Shown here: positions 13,962 through 21,756 of the stretch, one piece after another | Layout: every line of letters starts with the position of its first letter | Numbering within the stretch: position 1 is the stretch's first letter | Virus record (IMG/VR): IMGVR_UViG_3300005264_000061 | Location: 1 to 38,367 of that record | Source of the DNA: a virus | Length of the DNA: 38,367 bases | Reading direction: 5' to 3' (one strand) | Notes under the pieces: model-generated | The model's database searches: none | Told to the model about the DNA's origin: nothing | The model's input: the letters and a program-made list of their open reading frames with translations, nothing else | Made by a program: the position numbers and the translations under genes

Positions 13962-14468
13962 ATGCCAGATAGATTTAGTTTAGACCAATTAGTTAGCGAA
14001 TATAATGATTTTGCACGATCATATTTGTTCGAATTGGTACTTCCAACAGGTAAAAATTTTAAACCAAATCATACTTATTTGGTTAAATCGACAGCATTAC
14101 CAACATCTACAATGGGTATCATTGAAGCAGATTTTCAAGGTAATAAATATAAGCTTGCAGGTACACAAGAATTTAGTGATTTTACTGTCAGTTTTAGATC
14201 GGATATTGCTGATGATATTAGAAAACTTTTTCTTACATGGATGAATGATTTTACTCATAACCCAGAAGATAATGTACATGGCTCACCATTGGATTATATG
14301 GAAGATATAACATTAAAACATAAAGATGGTTTAGGCTCAACTATTTTAACATATAACTTAATAAAGGCATTTCCTTCTGTAATTGGTGAAATAACATTAG
14401 ATTATGGAAATAAAGAAATTGCATCTTTTGATGTGACATTTGCTTATCAATATCATACAGTATTATAA
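13962..14468 (+). CDS. Tail tube protein, paralog 1 (gp19-like)
   Basis: A 168-residue T4 gp19-type tail tube protein. It starts with a helix and DFARSYLFELVLP, then STALPTSTMG, FQGNKYKLAGTQEF, a LFLTWMNDF helix region, and ends with GNKEIASFDVTFAYQYHTVL. Tube proteins stack in hexameric rings inside the sheath. It lies directly after the sheath gene, as in T4 (18-19). A second, clearly related tube gene follows 27 bases after the stop. Expected length for gp19 is about 163, so this is complete. Confidence 0.85.
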   Translation: MPDRFSLDQLVSEYNDFARSYLFELVLPTGKNFKPNHTYLVKSTALPTSTMGIIEADFQGNKYKLAGTQEFSDFTVSFRSDIADDIRKLFLTWMNDFTHNPEDNVHGSPLDYMEDITLKHKDGLGSTILTYNLIKAFPSVIGEITLDYGNKEIASFDVTFAYQYHTVL

Positions 14469-14471
14469 ATA
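14464..14471 (+). promoter_or_regulatory. Late promoter of tube paralog 2
   Basis: TATAAATA overlaps the stop codon of tube paralog 1. The following leader (AAACAAAAAAGGAGAAAAA) is nearly the same as the leader after the late promoter at 15987, which supports a real promoter-leader cassette. Confidence 0.65.
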
Positions 14472-14495
14472 AAACAAAAAAGGAGAAAAAAAATA

Positions 14496-15011
14496 ATGGT
14501 AGATTTCAATTTAGATGGGTTTAAAACAACTTATAAAGATTTTGCAAGAAGTTACTTGTTTGAGTGTAAACTTGGTAACAGTTCTTATTGGACAGATAAA
14601 AATGCATATCAAGTTAAAACCACATCATTACCATCAACAACAATTGATGAAGTTACTGCTGATTGGCAAGGACATAAATATAAACTAGCTTCAACACCTA
14701 CATATGATGATTTTACTATGACTTTTAATATGGCAATTGACGGCGAACTTAGAAAAAAATTCTTAACTTGGTCTGTGTTTCTTAATGATCCAATGTCAAA
14801 TTTACATGGTGTTGTTGATAACGCATCTGGAAGTTATTTTTCAGATATAACATTAAAACAATTAGATGGATTAGGTGCAGCTTTTCATGAATATAGACTT
14901 GATTCTGCATGGCCTAAAACAGTTGGTGAGGTTTCTTTAGATTATTCAAATAAAGAAATTGCATCTTTTGATGTAACATTTGCTTATCAATATCACGAAA
15001 TTATTCAATAA
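14496..15011 (+). CDS. Tail tube protein, paralog 2 (gp19-like)
   Basis: A 171-residue paralog of the previous gene with the same landmarks: DFARSYLFECKL, TTSLPSTTIDEV, WQGHKYKLASTP, KKFLTWSVFL, and C-terminal NKEIASFDVTFAYQYHEII. Most of the chain differs from paralog 1, but the last 47 bases of shared coding (14948-14994 against 14408-14454) differ at one position only. AAAGGAGAAAAAAAATA precedes the ATG. Two tube genes may give a mixed tube or one may form a special ring; which is the major tube protein is not decided by the sequence. Confidence 0.85.
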   Translation: MVDFNLDGFKTTYKDFARSYLFECKLGNSSYWTDKNAYQVKTTSLPSTTIDEVTADWQGHKYKLASTPTYDDFTMTFNMAIDGELRKKFLTWSVFLNDPMSNLHGVVDNASGSYFSDITLKQLDGLGAAFHEYRLDSAWPKTVGEVSLDYSNKEIASFDVTFAYQYHEIIQ

Positions 15012-15035
15012 TAAATAATCTGTAAAGGAGTTAAT

Positions 15036-15785
15036 ATGTCAATTAATATTAAAGATTATGTTAATAGTTATGAGTTTGATTGCGTACTTCCAGGAACTAA
15101 TGAAGTAATAAATTTCAAACCTATAACAACAGGGCAATTAAAAAAAATGTTGCCTTACGAAAATGAGAGCAATATTCTTTTGGTTGAACAATTACTAGAT
15201 AATCTCATTTCAACTTGTGTCTTATCGGAAGGTTTTGATATTAATAGTTTATATCTTCAAGATAGATTTTTCTTACTTCTAGAAATTAGAAAAAAATCTA
15301 AAGGTGAAATATATAAATTTACTTATAATTGTCCTAAATGTAAAACACAAACACCTGTAGAAATAGATCTTAATAATCTTGATGTTGTTAAAAAAAGTGA
15401 TAATAATAAACCATTTGAACTTAATGATAAAATGTCATTTGATATGGATAATATTACAAGAGGTGAACAAAAAAAATGTTACGATATAGTAGAAAAAATG
15501 AACATCGAAAATGAACATTTGAAACAAGCCGAAATCGCAACTTACATGTATGCCATGGCAATGAAAACTTTTCATACACCAGACGGAGATATAGATGATG
15601 TGTCTATTGAAGATAAAGTTGATTTAATAGATAATCAATTACAAGATCAACAATATAAAGACTTTACATCTTGGTTTATCAAAAATGACTTTGGAGTGAA
15701 ATTTAAATTTGATTTTAATTGTAATAATCCTGATTGTGGTAATACAGAAGAATTAATGATACCTATATCAAATTTTTTCGTCTAA
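15036..15785 (+). CDS. gp26-like baseplate hub / tail assembly protein
   Basis: A 249-residue protein resembling the T4 gp26 baseplate hub family. The N-terminal part FKPITTGQLKKMLPYENES followed by LLVEQLLDNLI is typical; a zinc-ribbon-like pair lies within it, CPKC (about residues 105-108) and CNNPDC (about 230-235). It ends with a canonical -1 slippery heptamer A-AAT-TTT three codons before the stop, in the place where other tailed phages have a frameshift that makes a long tail-assembly chaperone. AAAGGAG precedes the ATG. In T4, gp26 helps assemble the hub; a chaperone for the tape measure is an attractive alternative. Confidence 0.75.
   Translation: MSINIKDYVNSYEFDCVLPGTNEVINFKPITTGQLKKMLPYENESNILLVEQLLDNLISTCVLSEGFDINSLYLQDRFFLLLEIRKKSKGEIYKFTYNCPKCKTQTPVEIDLNNLDVVKKSDNNKPFELNDKMSFDMDNITRGEQKKCYDIVEKMNIENEHLKQAEIATYMYAMAMKTFHTPDGDIDDVSIEDKVDLIDNQLQDQQYKDFTSWFIKNDFGVKFKFDFNCNNPDCGNTEELMIPISNFFV
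15770..15776 (+). other. -1 programmed frameshift site AAATTTT
   Basis: The heptamer is in phase X XXY YYZ with the gp26-like gene: tcA AAT TTT, followed by TTC GTC TAA. A shift back by one base reads AAA TTT TTT CGT CTA and continues without a stop to 15973. Confidence 0.6.
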
Positions 15786-15973
15786 TTAATCTGTTAGTGG
15801 GTGATGTTAGTTTAAATGGTATAATTGAAGAACAATATTACTTATCTAAAATGTGTAATGTGAGCTATAGCGAAACTGAAAATATGGCAGACTTTGAAAG
15901 ATTTATATTAGTCTCATTATTGATGAAAGATTTAAAAGAAGAAGAAAAGGCTTTAAAAAAAAATAAAAATTAA
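15770..15973 (+). CDS. Short downstream tail-assembly frame, likely a -1 extension
   Basis: The -1 frame from the slippery site encodes about 67 residues: FFRLINLLVGDVSLN at the join, then EEQYYLSKMCNVSYSETENM, DFERFILVSLLMKDLKEEE and a lysine-rich end. The E.YYL...N.SY....M..FER pattern resembles short proteins found between hub and tape measure genes in other T4-like phages, in the place of T4 gene 51. There is no ribosome site or ATG near its 5' end; GTG at 15797 or a late ATG at 15851 are the only internal starts. Expression as a frameshift fusion is therefore the best guess. Confidence 0.55.
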   Translation, partial: KFFRLINLLVGDVSLNGIIEEQYYLSKMCNVSYSETENMADFERFILVSLLMKDLKEEEKALKKNKN

Positions 15974-15986
15974 TAAAGATTTTTAT

Positions 15987-15994
15987 TATAAATA
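15987..15994 (+). promoter_or_regulatory. Late promoter before the 16-kb tagged gene
   Basis: TATAAATA, 22 bases before the ATG at 16017. The leader AAACAAAAATAAAGGAGAAAAA copies that at 14472-14490 almost exactly. Confidence 0.65.
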
Positions 15995-16016
15995 AAACAA
16001 AAATAAAGGAGAAAAA

Positions 16017-16460
16017 ATGAAGATAATAGACAAAATAAACAAATATTTAAATGAAAATAGTATTAATATTAATAATACTATTAATGAAGAATATCAATGG
16101 GATGTTCAAGATGATTTTTTAGAACTTTTGTCAAAAATAGATCCTGAAAGCTGGGAAAAATATACCGATTGGGAAGGTGTTACTGGTAATAAACCAAGAG
16201 CAACTACAAGAATATTAAACAAAGTTGCAGTTATAATAAATAATATTGACAAATTATTATTAAAAGCAAGTATGAATATAGATAATTTATCTATATCAAA
16301 ACAAAATAATATATTAAAAAAAGAAATTGATAAATATATTAATAAAAACAAAAATAAAAGTGAAGTTAATAAGGATTTTTATAAGGTATATTCAAAAAGT
16401 AAAAATGCATTTTTATATGTGAGTAGATTTAAAGATGAACTTGATTTTTATGGTAGATAA
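16017..16460 (+). CDS. Tagged protein, 147 aa, of unknown function
   Basis: Begins MKIIDKINKYLNEN, very like the micro-gene at 25624 (MKTIDKLNKYLNEK) and ending in the L-N-E cleavage-type site shared by the putative capsid-targeting peptides. The body has a folded-looking part (residues 28-65, with SWEKYTDWEGV) and a helical lysine/asparagine-rich part (66-147). It has its own late promoter and ribosome site. It stands among tail genes but, if the tag is functional, it would be carried in the head. Confidence 0.6.
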   Translation: MKIIDKINKYLNENSININNTINEEYQWDVQDDFLELLSKIDPESWEKYTDWEGVTGNKPRATTRILNKVAVIINNIDKLLLKASMNIDNLSISKQNNILKKEIDKYINKNKNKSEVNKDFYKVYSKSKNAFLYVSRFKDELDFYGR

Positions 16461-16514
16461 ATTATTTTAAAAAAACCTACTTAGTAATTAAAGCTAATGG
16501 ATTTGAAATAGTCT

Positions 16515-16557
16515 AAAGGGTATAAATATACATAATAGTATATTTATACCCTTTTTT
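16515..16557 (+). terminator. Terminator-like hairpin containing late promoter boxes
   Basis: A perfect 17-bp stem, 16515-16531 against 16538-16554, with a 6-base loop (ATAATA) and the arm ending CCCTTTTTT-like then GTT. It could end transcription of the tagged gene. The same stem carries TATAAATA on the plus strand (16521-16528) and, in the other arm, on the minus strand (16541-16548). Confidence 0.65.
16521..16528 (+). promoter_or_regulatory. Late promoter of the tape measure gene
   Basis: TATAAATA in the left arm of the hairpin, 48 bases before the ATG at 16576. A transcript starting some 6-10 bases downstream would begin in or near the loop and so would carry only the right arm. Confidence 0.6.
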
Positions 16558-16575
16558 GTTAAGGTAAGGAGTGAC

Positions 16576-19500
16576 ATGTCAACTAATCGAGAAAAATTAA
16601 TATTTGTTCAACAAACTATGTTTAATAATGAACATATTCAAGTTCAAATGAGTCAACATCCTAGTATAGCAATTTTATTGCGATCAATTAAACCAAATAA
16701 AACATTAAATAACTTAAATGATCAAGATCTTACTAAGGTTATTATTGATTTTATTAATGGTATTCAAAAAGAAGTAGACGATGGAAATATAAATCCAGTT
16801 GACGCTCAAGAAGTATCCGATATCATTACAAATTTTATGAATATAGAAAATGAACAATTGGGTCTTACTTCTCCACCTGAACCTAGAATACCATCAGCCA
16901 AATTAATTACTCCAAATATTCCAGTATCAAATAAAACTGAAAAAACATCTAAAACTTTATCTGAAGAACCAGTTGAAGAACCAGTTGAAGAAAATATCAC
17001 AATAACTGGAACTAAAGCAGATTTTACACCAAATATACCAATAATGGAATCAGAAGAACCAATACAAGAAAATAAACAAAATAATAAAATGTTTGAAGGT
17101 ATTTTTCAAGAAATGGTCTCTGGTATCAACCAAATTAATGAACATCTTGCATCTCAAATAGAAATGTCAAAAGAAGAAGAAAAAGAAAACGATAGACAAG
17201 ATGCTATTAAACCTAAAGAAGAAAAAAGTAATATATTTGGTGGATTAACTGCTGGACTTGTTGGTATGGGTGGTATTATTGGTGGACTAACAAAATTTGT
17301 ACCACTATTTTTTGGATCATTATTAAGTATTGTAGGTGTTCTTGGTGCTGTATCTATTATAACAGGACAAATTAAATTTGAAGATATTATAGCAGGATTT
17401 GAACATCTATATCAAGAAGTTAAACCAAGTCTTATAAAAATAAGTGATTCACTTAATAAAGTGTTAGAATCTTTAATGCCAGTATTTCAAAAATTATTTG
17501 TAGCTCTTGAAAGTAGTTTAATAGTTACTTTTGACTGGTTGGCAAATACTATAAATAATATAATACCATATATAACAAATGGTATAGATTCATTAGCCAA
17601 TGGTACACCTGGATTAATGAATACTTTTAAAAATGCCTTTGGTATAGTGTGGGAAATAGCAAAAAATGTTGGTAGTGTGATGATGAATATAGGTAATATA
17701 TTATTACCAGTTGTTACTTTTCTTGGAACATTAATAATACCAACTTTAAAAGTATTTGAAATTATAACTTCTGCTTTGTCAGGTTTAATACAAATGCCTA
17801 TTAATTTTACTCCATTCTTTTTAATGCCTATGATGTTAACGAATATAGGACAAAAATTAAGTACTTTTAATAATTTAATAGGTAGTGTATCAGGTGTTAT
17901 TGTTAAAGGAATTAAGAGTATTGGTGGTATTTGGACAAATCTTTTAACAATTATTCAAGGATCAGATGATTTGACAGGTGGTGCACAAAGAGCATCAAAA
18001 ATATTTAGTACTATGGGTGAATATTTTTCAACACTAACTAATTTTGGTTCAACTATGATTGGATGGTTAAGTAAAATACCCATGATTGGACAATATTTTG
18101 TGGGTATTGGTGAAATGGCAGCTGGTGCTATTAATGCAGTTAAAGGTTTTGGTTCAATGTTAAAGTTTATACCAAATTTATTTGCAAAATTAGCATGGCC
18201 TTTGACTATTTTTATGGGTGTAATTGATTTCATTAAAGGATTTGTATCAACAGAAGGAACATTTTTAGAAAAAATTAAGGCTGGATTTGGTGAATTATTA
18301 TTAGGCTTTGTCGAATTACCTATGACTATTTTAAATTGGGGTATTACTAAAATAGGTAATATATTATCTGGTATTGGATTTGGTGAAACAGCAAAAATGT
18401 TTGCCAATGTTATATTTGCACCAATAATGGGTATTGTTAATTTTATTAAAGGGTTTACATCATCAGAAGGTGGGTTTTGGACAAAATTAACAGATGGATT
18501 TACTTCTGCATTTATGGGGTTTATTGAATTACCTTTAAAAGTTTTAAAATGGGTTATGGAAAAGGCAAAATCCTTACTTTCAAAAGTTCCTTTAATTGGT
18601 GGGTTATTTGAAAGTGAAGAACAAAAAAATATTGAAAAATCAAATGAAATTAATGCCAAAATTAATGAACTTGAATTAAAAATGAACAAAGCTGATTCTG
18701 AAAAAGATCATGGAAAATTTTGGGATGCTACACATACATCAAAAGAAGAATATGCTAGTGAAATTGCAAAATTAAAAGAAGAAAAATTTAATTTAGAGAA
18801 AAAGAAAACTGTGGGTGAAGGACTTCTTGATACAAAATCTATTAAGTCAGAAGAAGAAAATATATATCAAAGTAATAAAGAAAATCTAACAAAGTTGGCT
18901 ATTGATTATAATATTGCCAAAGATAATGCTACAATAGCACATCAAAATCTTATAGACTTTAGAAAAGATAAAAAAATAAATCCTGAATTTACTAAATGGG
19001 AAACATTTGACTTTGGTTTTATTGATACACCAAAACCAGCAAGATATTTAGATGACAATTTTAATAAACAAGATGAAATTTTATCAAATGAAAATAGAAA
19101 AGCAGAAAGTATTAAAAAGAAGGCTTTCCAAAACTATAAAGATGAAAAAATTGGTTTTAATGATAATGATAGAAATAGAAAGTCAAAAGAACTTATAAGA
19201 AGTTATAAATACTCTAAATATTATTATGATCAAAAAGGTGAAGATGTAGATGATGGTACTGTAAGGTCATGGAATAGCAAAGATAGAGATAATGCAGATA
19301 AAATTTTAGAAAAAGAAGCTATTGTAGATGCATTACAAGGTATAACACATACAAAAGAAGATGGGATTGATATACCTGAAGCATTAATAGAAACACAAGA
19401 TACAAAAATAGAAACATCAAAAGTTATTATTGAACCAAAGAATATAAACATCCCAACAAACCCAAATCCAAATATTCCAGTAGTTGATATAGTGAATGTT

Positions 19501-20676
19501 CAACAAGAACAACCAAGTGTTAGTACAGCAACAGATATGGTTGATATAGAAGGTGCATCTACAGGTGGTATTATATCAGATACAGGACTTGTTAATGTTC
19601 ATGCAGGTGAAGTAATTGGACCTCTTGATCAAGTAAGAAATATGATCCAAACAGAAAATATTAATGAAATGGGTCAATTGATGTCTCAACAAAGAAAAAT
19701 AACATTACCACCACCACAAGAAACATCTTTAATGGATAAAATCATTAATATGTTTAAATCTTTTGATACTAGTAAAATGGTTGAAGGGTTTAAATCTATA
19801 ATTCCTTTTGGTGATAAAATAGTATCTGATGCACAAAATTTATTTAGTATTCAGTCAGAAAAAATACAAAAAGAAAATAAACAAACATCTATGATTAATA
19901 ATGTTGTTGATAAGTTTACTTTTGGTAATGAAATATCTGATGTACAAAATTTACTTAATATTCAATCAAAAGGAGATAAACAAACATCTATTGTTGATAA
20001 ATTTTCTTTTGGTGATAAAATAGTATCTGATGCACAAAATTTACTTAATATTCAATCAAAAGGAGATAAACAAACATCTATTGTTGATAAGTTTTCTTTT
20101 GGTAATGAAATAGTATCAGGTAAGAATTTACTTGATGTTGATAATAGTAAAATGGTTAATGTATTTAAAAAGTTTACTTTTGGTGATGAAATAGTATCAG
20201 GTATTCAAAATTTACTTAGTGTTGTTAATAATAGTAAAATGGTTGAAGGGTTTAAAAAGTTTACTTTTGGTGATGAAATAGTATCAGGTAAGAATTTACT
20301 TAATATTCAATCAGATGAACAAAAAATATTTAACAGTCATCAATTAGATGGTACAATAATTGATAGGCAATTATCTAAAAATATTGATACTGAGCCAAGA
20401 TTTAATACTAAAAATATTAATAATATATCATCAAATATATTAACTACTAAAATGGAACAACAAAATCAAAGGGATCAGATGCTAGGATGGAATAATAATA
20501 TCTTAGAAAGAGGACAAAGTAATATGGTTAATAGTATAAAATCATTACAAGATACAACTAAAGAATCTAATAATTTTTCATCATATATTGAAAATAATAG
20601 TCAAAGTTCAAGTGATCAAATACCGACTGATATTGAGAATCTTGGTATCTTTTTAACTAATACATCATGGGTGTAA
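16576..20676 (+). CDS. Tail tape measure protein (gp29 counterpart)
   Basis: The largest gene, 1366 residues. The N-terminal 220 residues are polar with duplicated EEPVEEPVEE. From about 220 to 680 come many hydrophobic, glycine-rich segments with an internal repeat (MGVIDFIKGFVSTEGTF and MGIVNFIKGFTSSEGGF, each followed by an ELP.....W segment), as expected for a tape measure that also forms or passes a membrane channel. Residues 690-960 are charged coiled coil. The tape-measure motif GGIISDTGLVNVHAGEVIGP lies near 995. The C-terminal third has about six short tandem repeats. Length sets the tail length; at 1366 aa it is much longer than T4 gp29 (590 aa). Confidence 0.85.
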   Translation: MSTNREKLIFVQQTMFNNEHIQVQMSQHPSIAILLRSIKPNKTLNNLNDQDLTKVIIDFINGIQKEVDDGNINPVDAQEVSDIITNFMNIENEQLGLTSPPEPRIPSAKLITPNIPVSNKTEKTSKTLSEEPVEEPVEENITITGTKADFTPNIPIMESEEPIQENKQNNKMFEGIFQEMVSGINQINEHLASQIEMSKEEEKENDRQDAIKPKEEKSNIFGGLTAGLVGMGGIIGGLTKFVPLFFGSLLSIVGVLGAVSIITGQIKFEDIIAGFEHLYQEVKPSLIKISDSLNKVLESLMPVFQKLFVALESSLIVTFDWLANTINNIIPYITNGIDSLANGTPGLMNTFKNAFGIVWEIAKNVGSVMMNIGNILLPVVTFLGTLIIPTLKVFEIITSALSGLIQMPINFTPFFLMPMMLTNIGQKLSTFNNLIGSVSGVIVKGIKSIGGIWTNLLTIIQGSDDLTGGAQRASKIFSTMGEYFSTLTNFGSTMIGWLSKIPMIGQYFVGIGEMAAGAINAVKGFGSMLKFIPNLFAKLAWPLTIFMGVIDFIKGFVSTEGTFLEKIKAGFGELLLGFVELPMTILNWGITKIGNILSGIGFGETAKMFANVIFAPIMGIVNFIKGFTSSEGGFWTKLTDGFTSAFMGFIELPLKVLKWVMEKAKSLLSKVPLIGGLFESEEQKNIEKSNEINAKINELELKMNKADSEKDHGKFWDATHTSKEEYASEIAKLKEEKFNLEKKKTVGEGLLDTKSIKSEEENIYQSNKENLTKLAIDYNIAKDNATIAHQNLIDFRKDKKINPEFTKWETFDFGFIDTPKPARYLDDNFNKQDEILSNENRKAESIKKKAFQNYKDEKIGFNDNDRNRKSKELIRSYKYSKYYYDQKGEDVDDGTVRSWNSKDRDNADKILEKEAIVDALQGITHTKEDGIDIPEALIETQDTKIETSKVIIEPKNINIPTNPNPNIPVVDIVNVQQEQPSVSTATDMVDIEGASTGGIISDTGLVNVHAGEVIGPLDQVRNMIQTENINEMGQLMSQQRKITLPPPQETSLMDKIINMFKSFDTSKMVEGFKSIIPFGDKIVSDAQNLFSIQSEKIQKENKQTSMINNVVDKFTFGNEISDVQNLLNIQSKGDKQTSIVDKFSFGDKIVSDAQNLLNIQSKGDKQTSIVDKFSFGNEIVSGKNLLDVDNSKMVNVFKKFTFGDEIVSGIQNLLSVVNNSKMVEGFKKFTFGDEIVSGKNLLNIQSDEQKIFNSHQLDGTIIDRQLSKNIDTEPRFNTKNINNISSNILTTKMEQQNQRDQMLGWNNNILERGQSNMVNSIKSLQDTTKESNNFSSYIENNSQSSSDQIPTDIENLGIFLTNTSWV
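19771..20320 (+). repeat. Tandem coding repeats in the tape measure C-terminus
   Basis: Variants of KFSFGDKIVSDAQNLLNIQS occur about six times, in two subtypes: one with (S/V)KGDKQTSIVD between units and one with NNSKMVEGFKK. Some neighbouring DNA copies are identical over more than 60 bases (around 19961-20030 and 20035-20100), so copy number has changed recently. Confidence 0.85.
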
Positions 20677-20679
20677 ATT

Positions 20680-21366
20680 ATGAGATATCCTATAAGTAAT
20701 GTTCCATTTGGTTTAGATGGTAAAGACACTTTAAGAATAGTTCTTCAACCAAGAAAAGTTGAAAGTCAAAATGGTATGATAGCTAATAAAGATAGTATTA
20801 TAGCACCTATAACTGGTACACCAATGGAATTTGTGGCACCTTATAATTTTCAAGAAGACATACAACATTCATGGGAAAATTATGATTCTATGGCGACGAA
20901 TTTAGCTCAAAAGTTTACTGGTGCATCTAAGAAATTAGGTAGTGCTGAAAATTTAGCTAAGAGTGTAAAAAATAATGATAAAAGTTTAATGTCAACTGCT
21001 GGTGGTAGTGTAGTGACTAAGAAACTTGATACACCATTAACATTTAAAGATTCAAATAGGCGACAATTAACGTTTTTATTTATGTTAGCTGATCAAGGTG
21101 ATCCTGAAAATGATGTATTTGTGCCTGTTAGGACATTACAACAAATGTCGTGTGCAGAAAACAAAAAATTACTTGATTTTGAATTTCCAAATATATTTGA
21201 AGTATATTCTAAACCATCAGATTTAATATATATTGAATATGCTGCATTAACATCAGTACAGCCTTCATGGTATGGTCCATATAGAAATGGATGGCCTACT
21301 AAATGTGAATTAACAGTTACATTTAAAGACTTATTGCCATTATATCAACAATCATTTTCAAGATAA
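20680..21366 (+). CDS. Baseplate tube-initiator protein (gp48/gp54-like)
   Basis: A 228-residue protein placed directly after the tape measure, as T4 genes 48 and 54. The C-terminal half has a tube-like pattern: RRQLTFLFMLADQGDPENDV, a helix with VRTLQQMSCA, and the closing WPTKCELTVTFKDLLPLYQQ, typical of the tail-tube initiator/baseplate-tube junction. It would cap the hub and start tube polymerisation. Only one such gene is seen here while T4 has two; it may do both jobs. Start is 3 bases after the tape measure stop. Confidence 0.7.
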   Translation: MRYPISNVPFGLDGKDTLRIVLQPRKVESQNGMIANKDSIIAPITGTPMEFVAPYNFQEDIQHSWENYDSMATNLAQKFTGASKKLGSAENLAKSVKNNDKSLMSTAGGSVVTKKLDTPLTFKDSNRRQLTFLFMLADQGDPENDVFVPVRTLQQMSCAENKKLLDFEFPNIFEVYSKPSDLIYIEYAALTSVQPSWYGPYRNGWPTKCELTVTFKDLLPLYQQSFSR

Positions 21367-21375
21367 GAGGTTATA

Positions 21376-21756
21376 ATGATAGAAATAATACAATCAAAAA
21401 TCAAAAATGATGTGATTGTCACTGGGTTACAATCAAGTTCAAGACTTCATATGTTTAATATATTAAAAAATGACAAATCAGAATATTATCTTAATATATT
21501 TAAAAATTTTACGATGCCTGATTATATTAAAAATAATGATAATCTTTTTGATATATATGTAGTTGATAATGATGACTGGTGGGATAATATATCTGCTCAT
21601 TTTTATGATGAATCTACTTTATGGTGGTTGATATGTTATTCAAATGATGTAAAAAACCCATTTGAAGAGATTTATCCAGGTATGATACTTAAAATATATA
21701 AGAAGATATATTATTATGAAATAATTCAAGAACTTAAAAGGATATATAAATTATAA
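21376..21756 (+). CDS. Baseplate wedge protein gp53-like
   Basis: A 126-residue protein with the gp53 features: FKNFTMPDY near 50, then DDWWDNISAHFYDESTLWWL (about residues 70-89), and GMILKIYK (about 104-111) close to a LysM-like end. gp53 joins wedge and hub in T4 baseplates; T4 gp53 is 196 aa, so this version is shorter. It overlaps the next gene by one base (TAATG). Confidence 0.7.
   Translation: MIEIIQSKIKNDVIVTGLQSSSRLHMFNILKNDKSEYYLNIFKNFTMPDYIKNNDNLFDIYVVDNDDWWDNISAHFYDESTLWWLICYSNDVKNPFEEIYPGMILKIYKKIYYYEIIQELKRIYKL

Noticed and set aside
17955-18689. A 244-codon open frame on the minus strand inside the tape measure gene
   Set aside because: It is antisense to a clearly coding gene, has no ribosome site and its composition (P, N, S, F) is what reverse reading of that AT-rich hydrophobic region gives.
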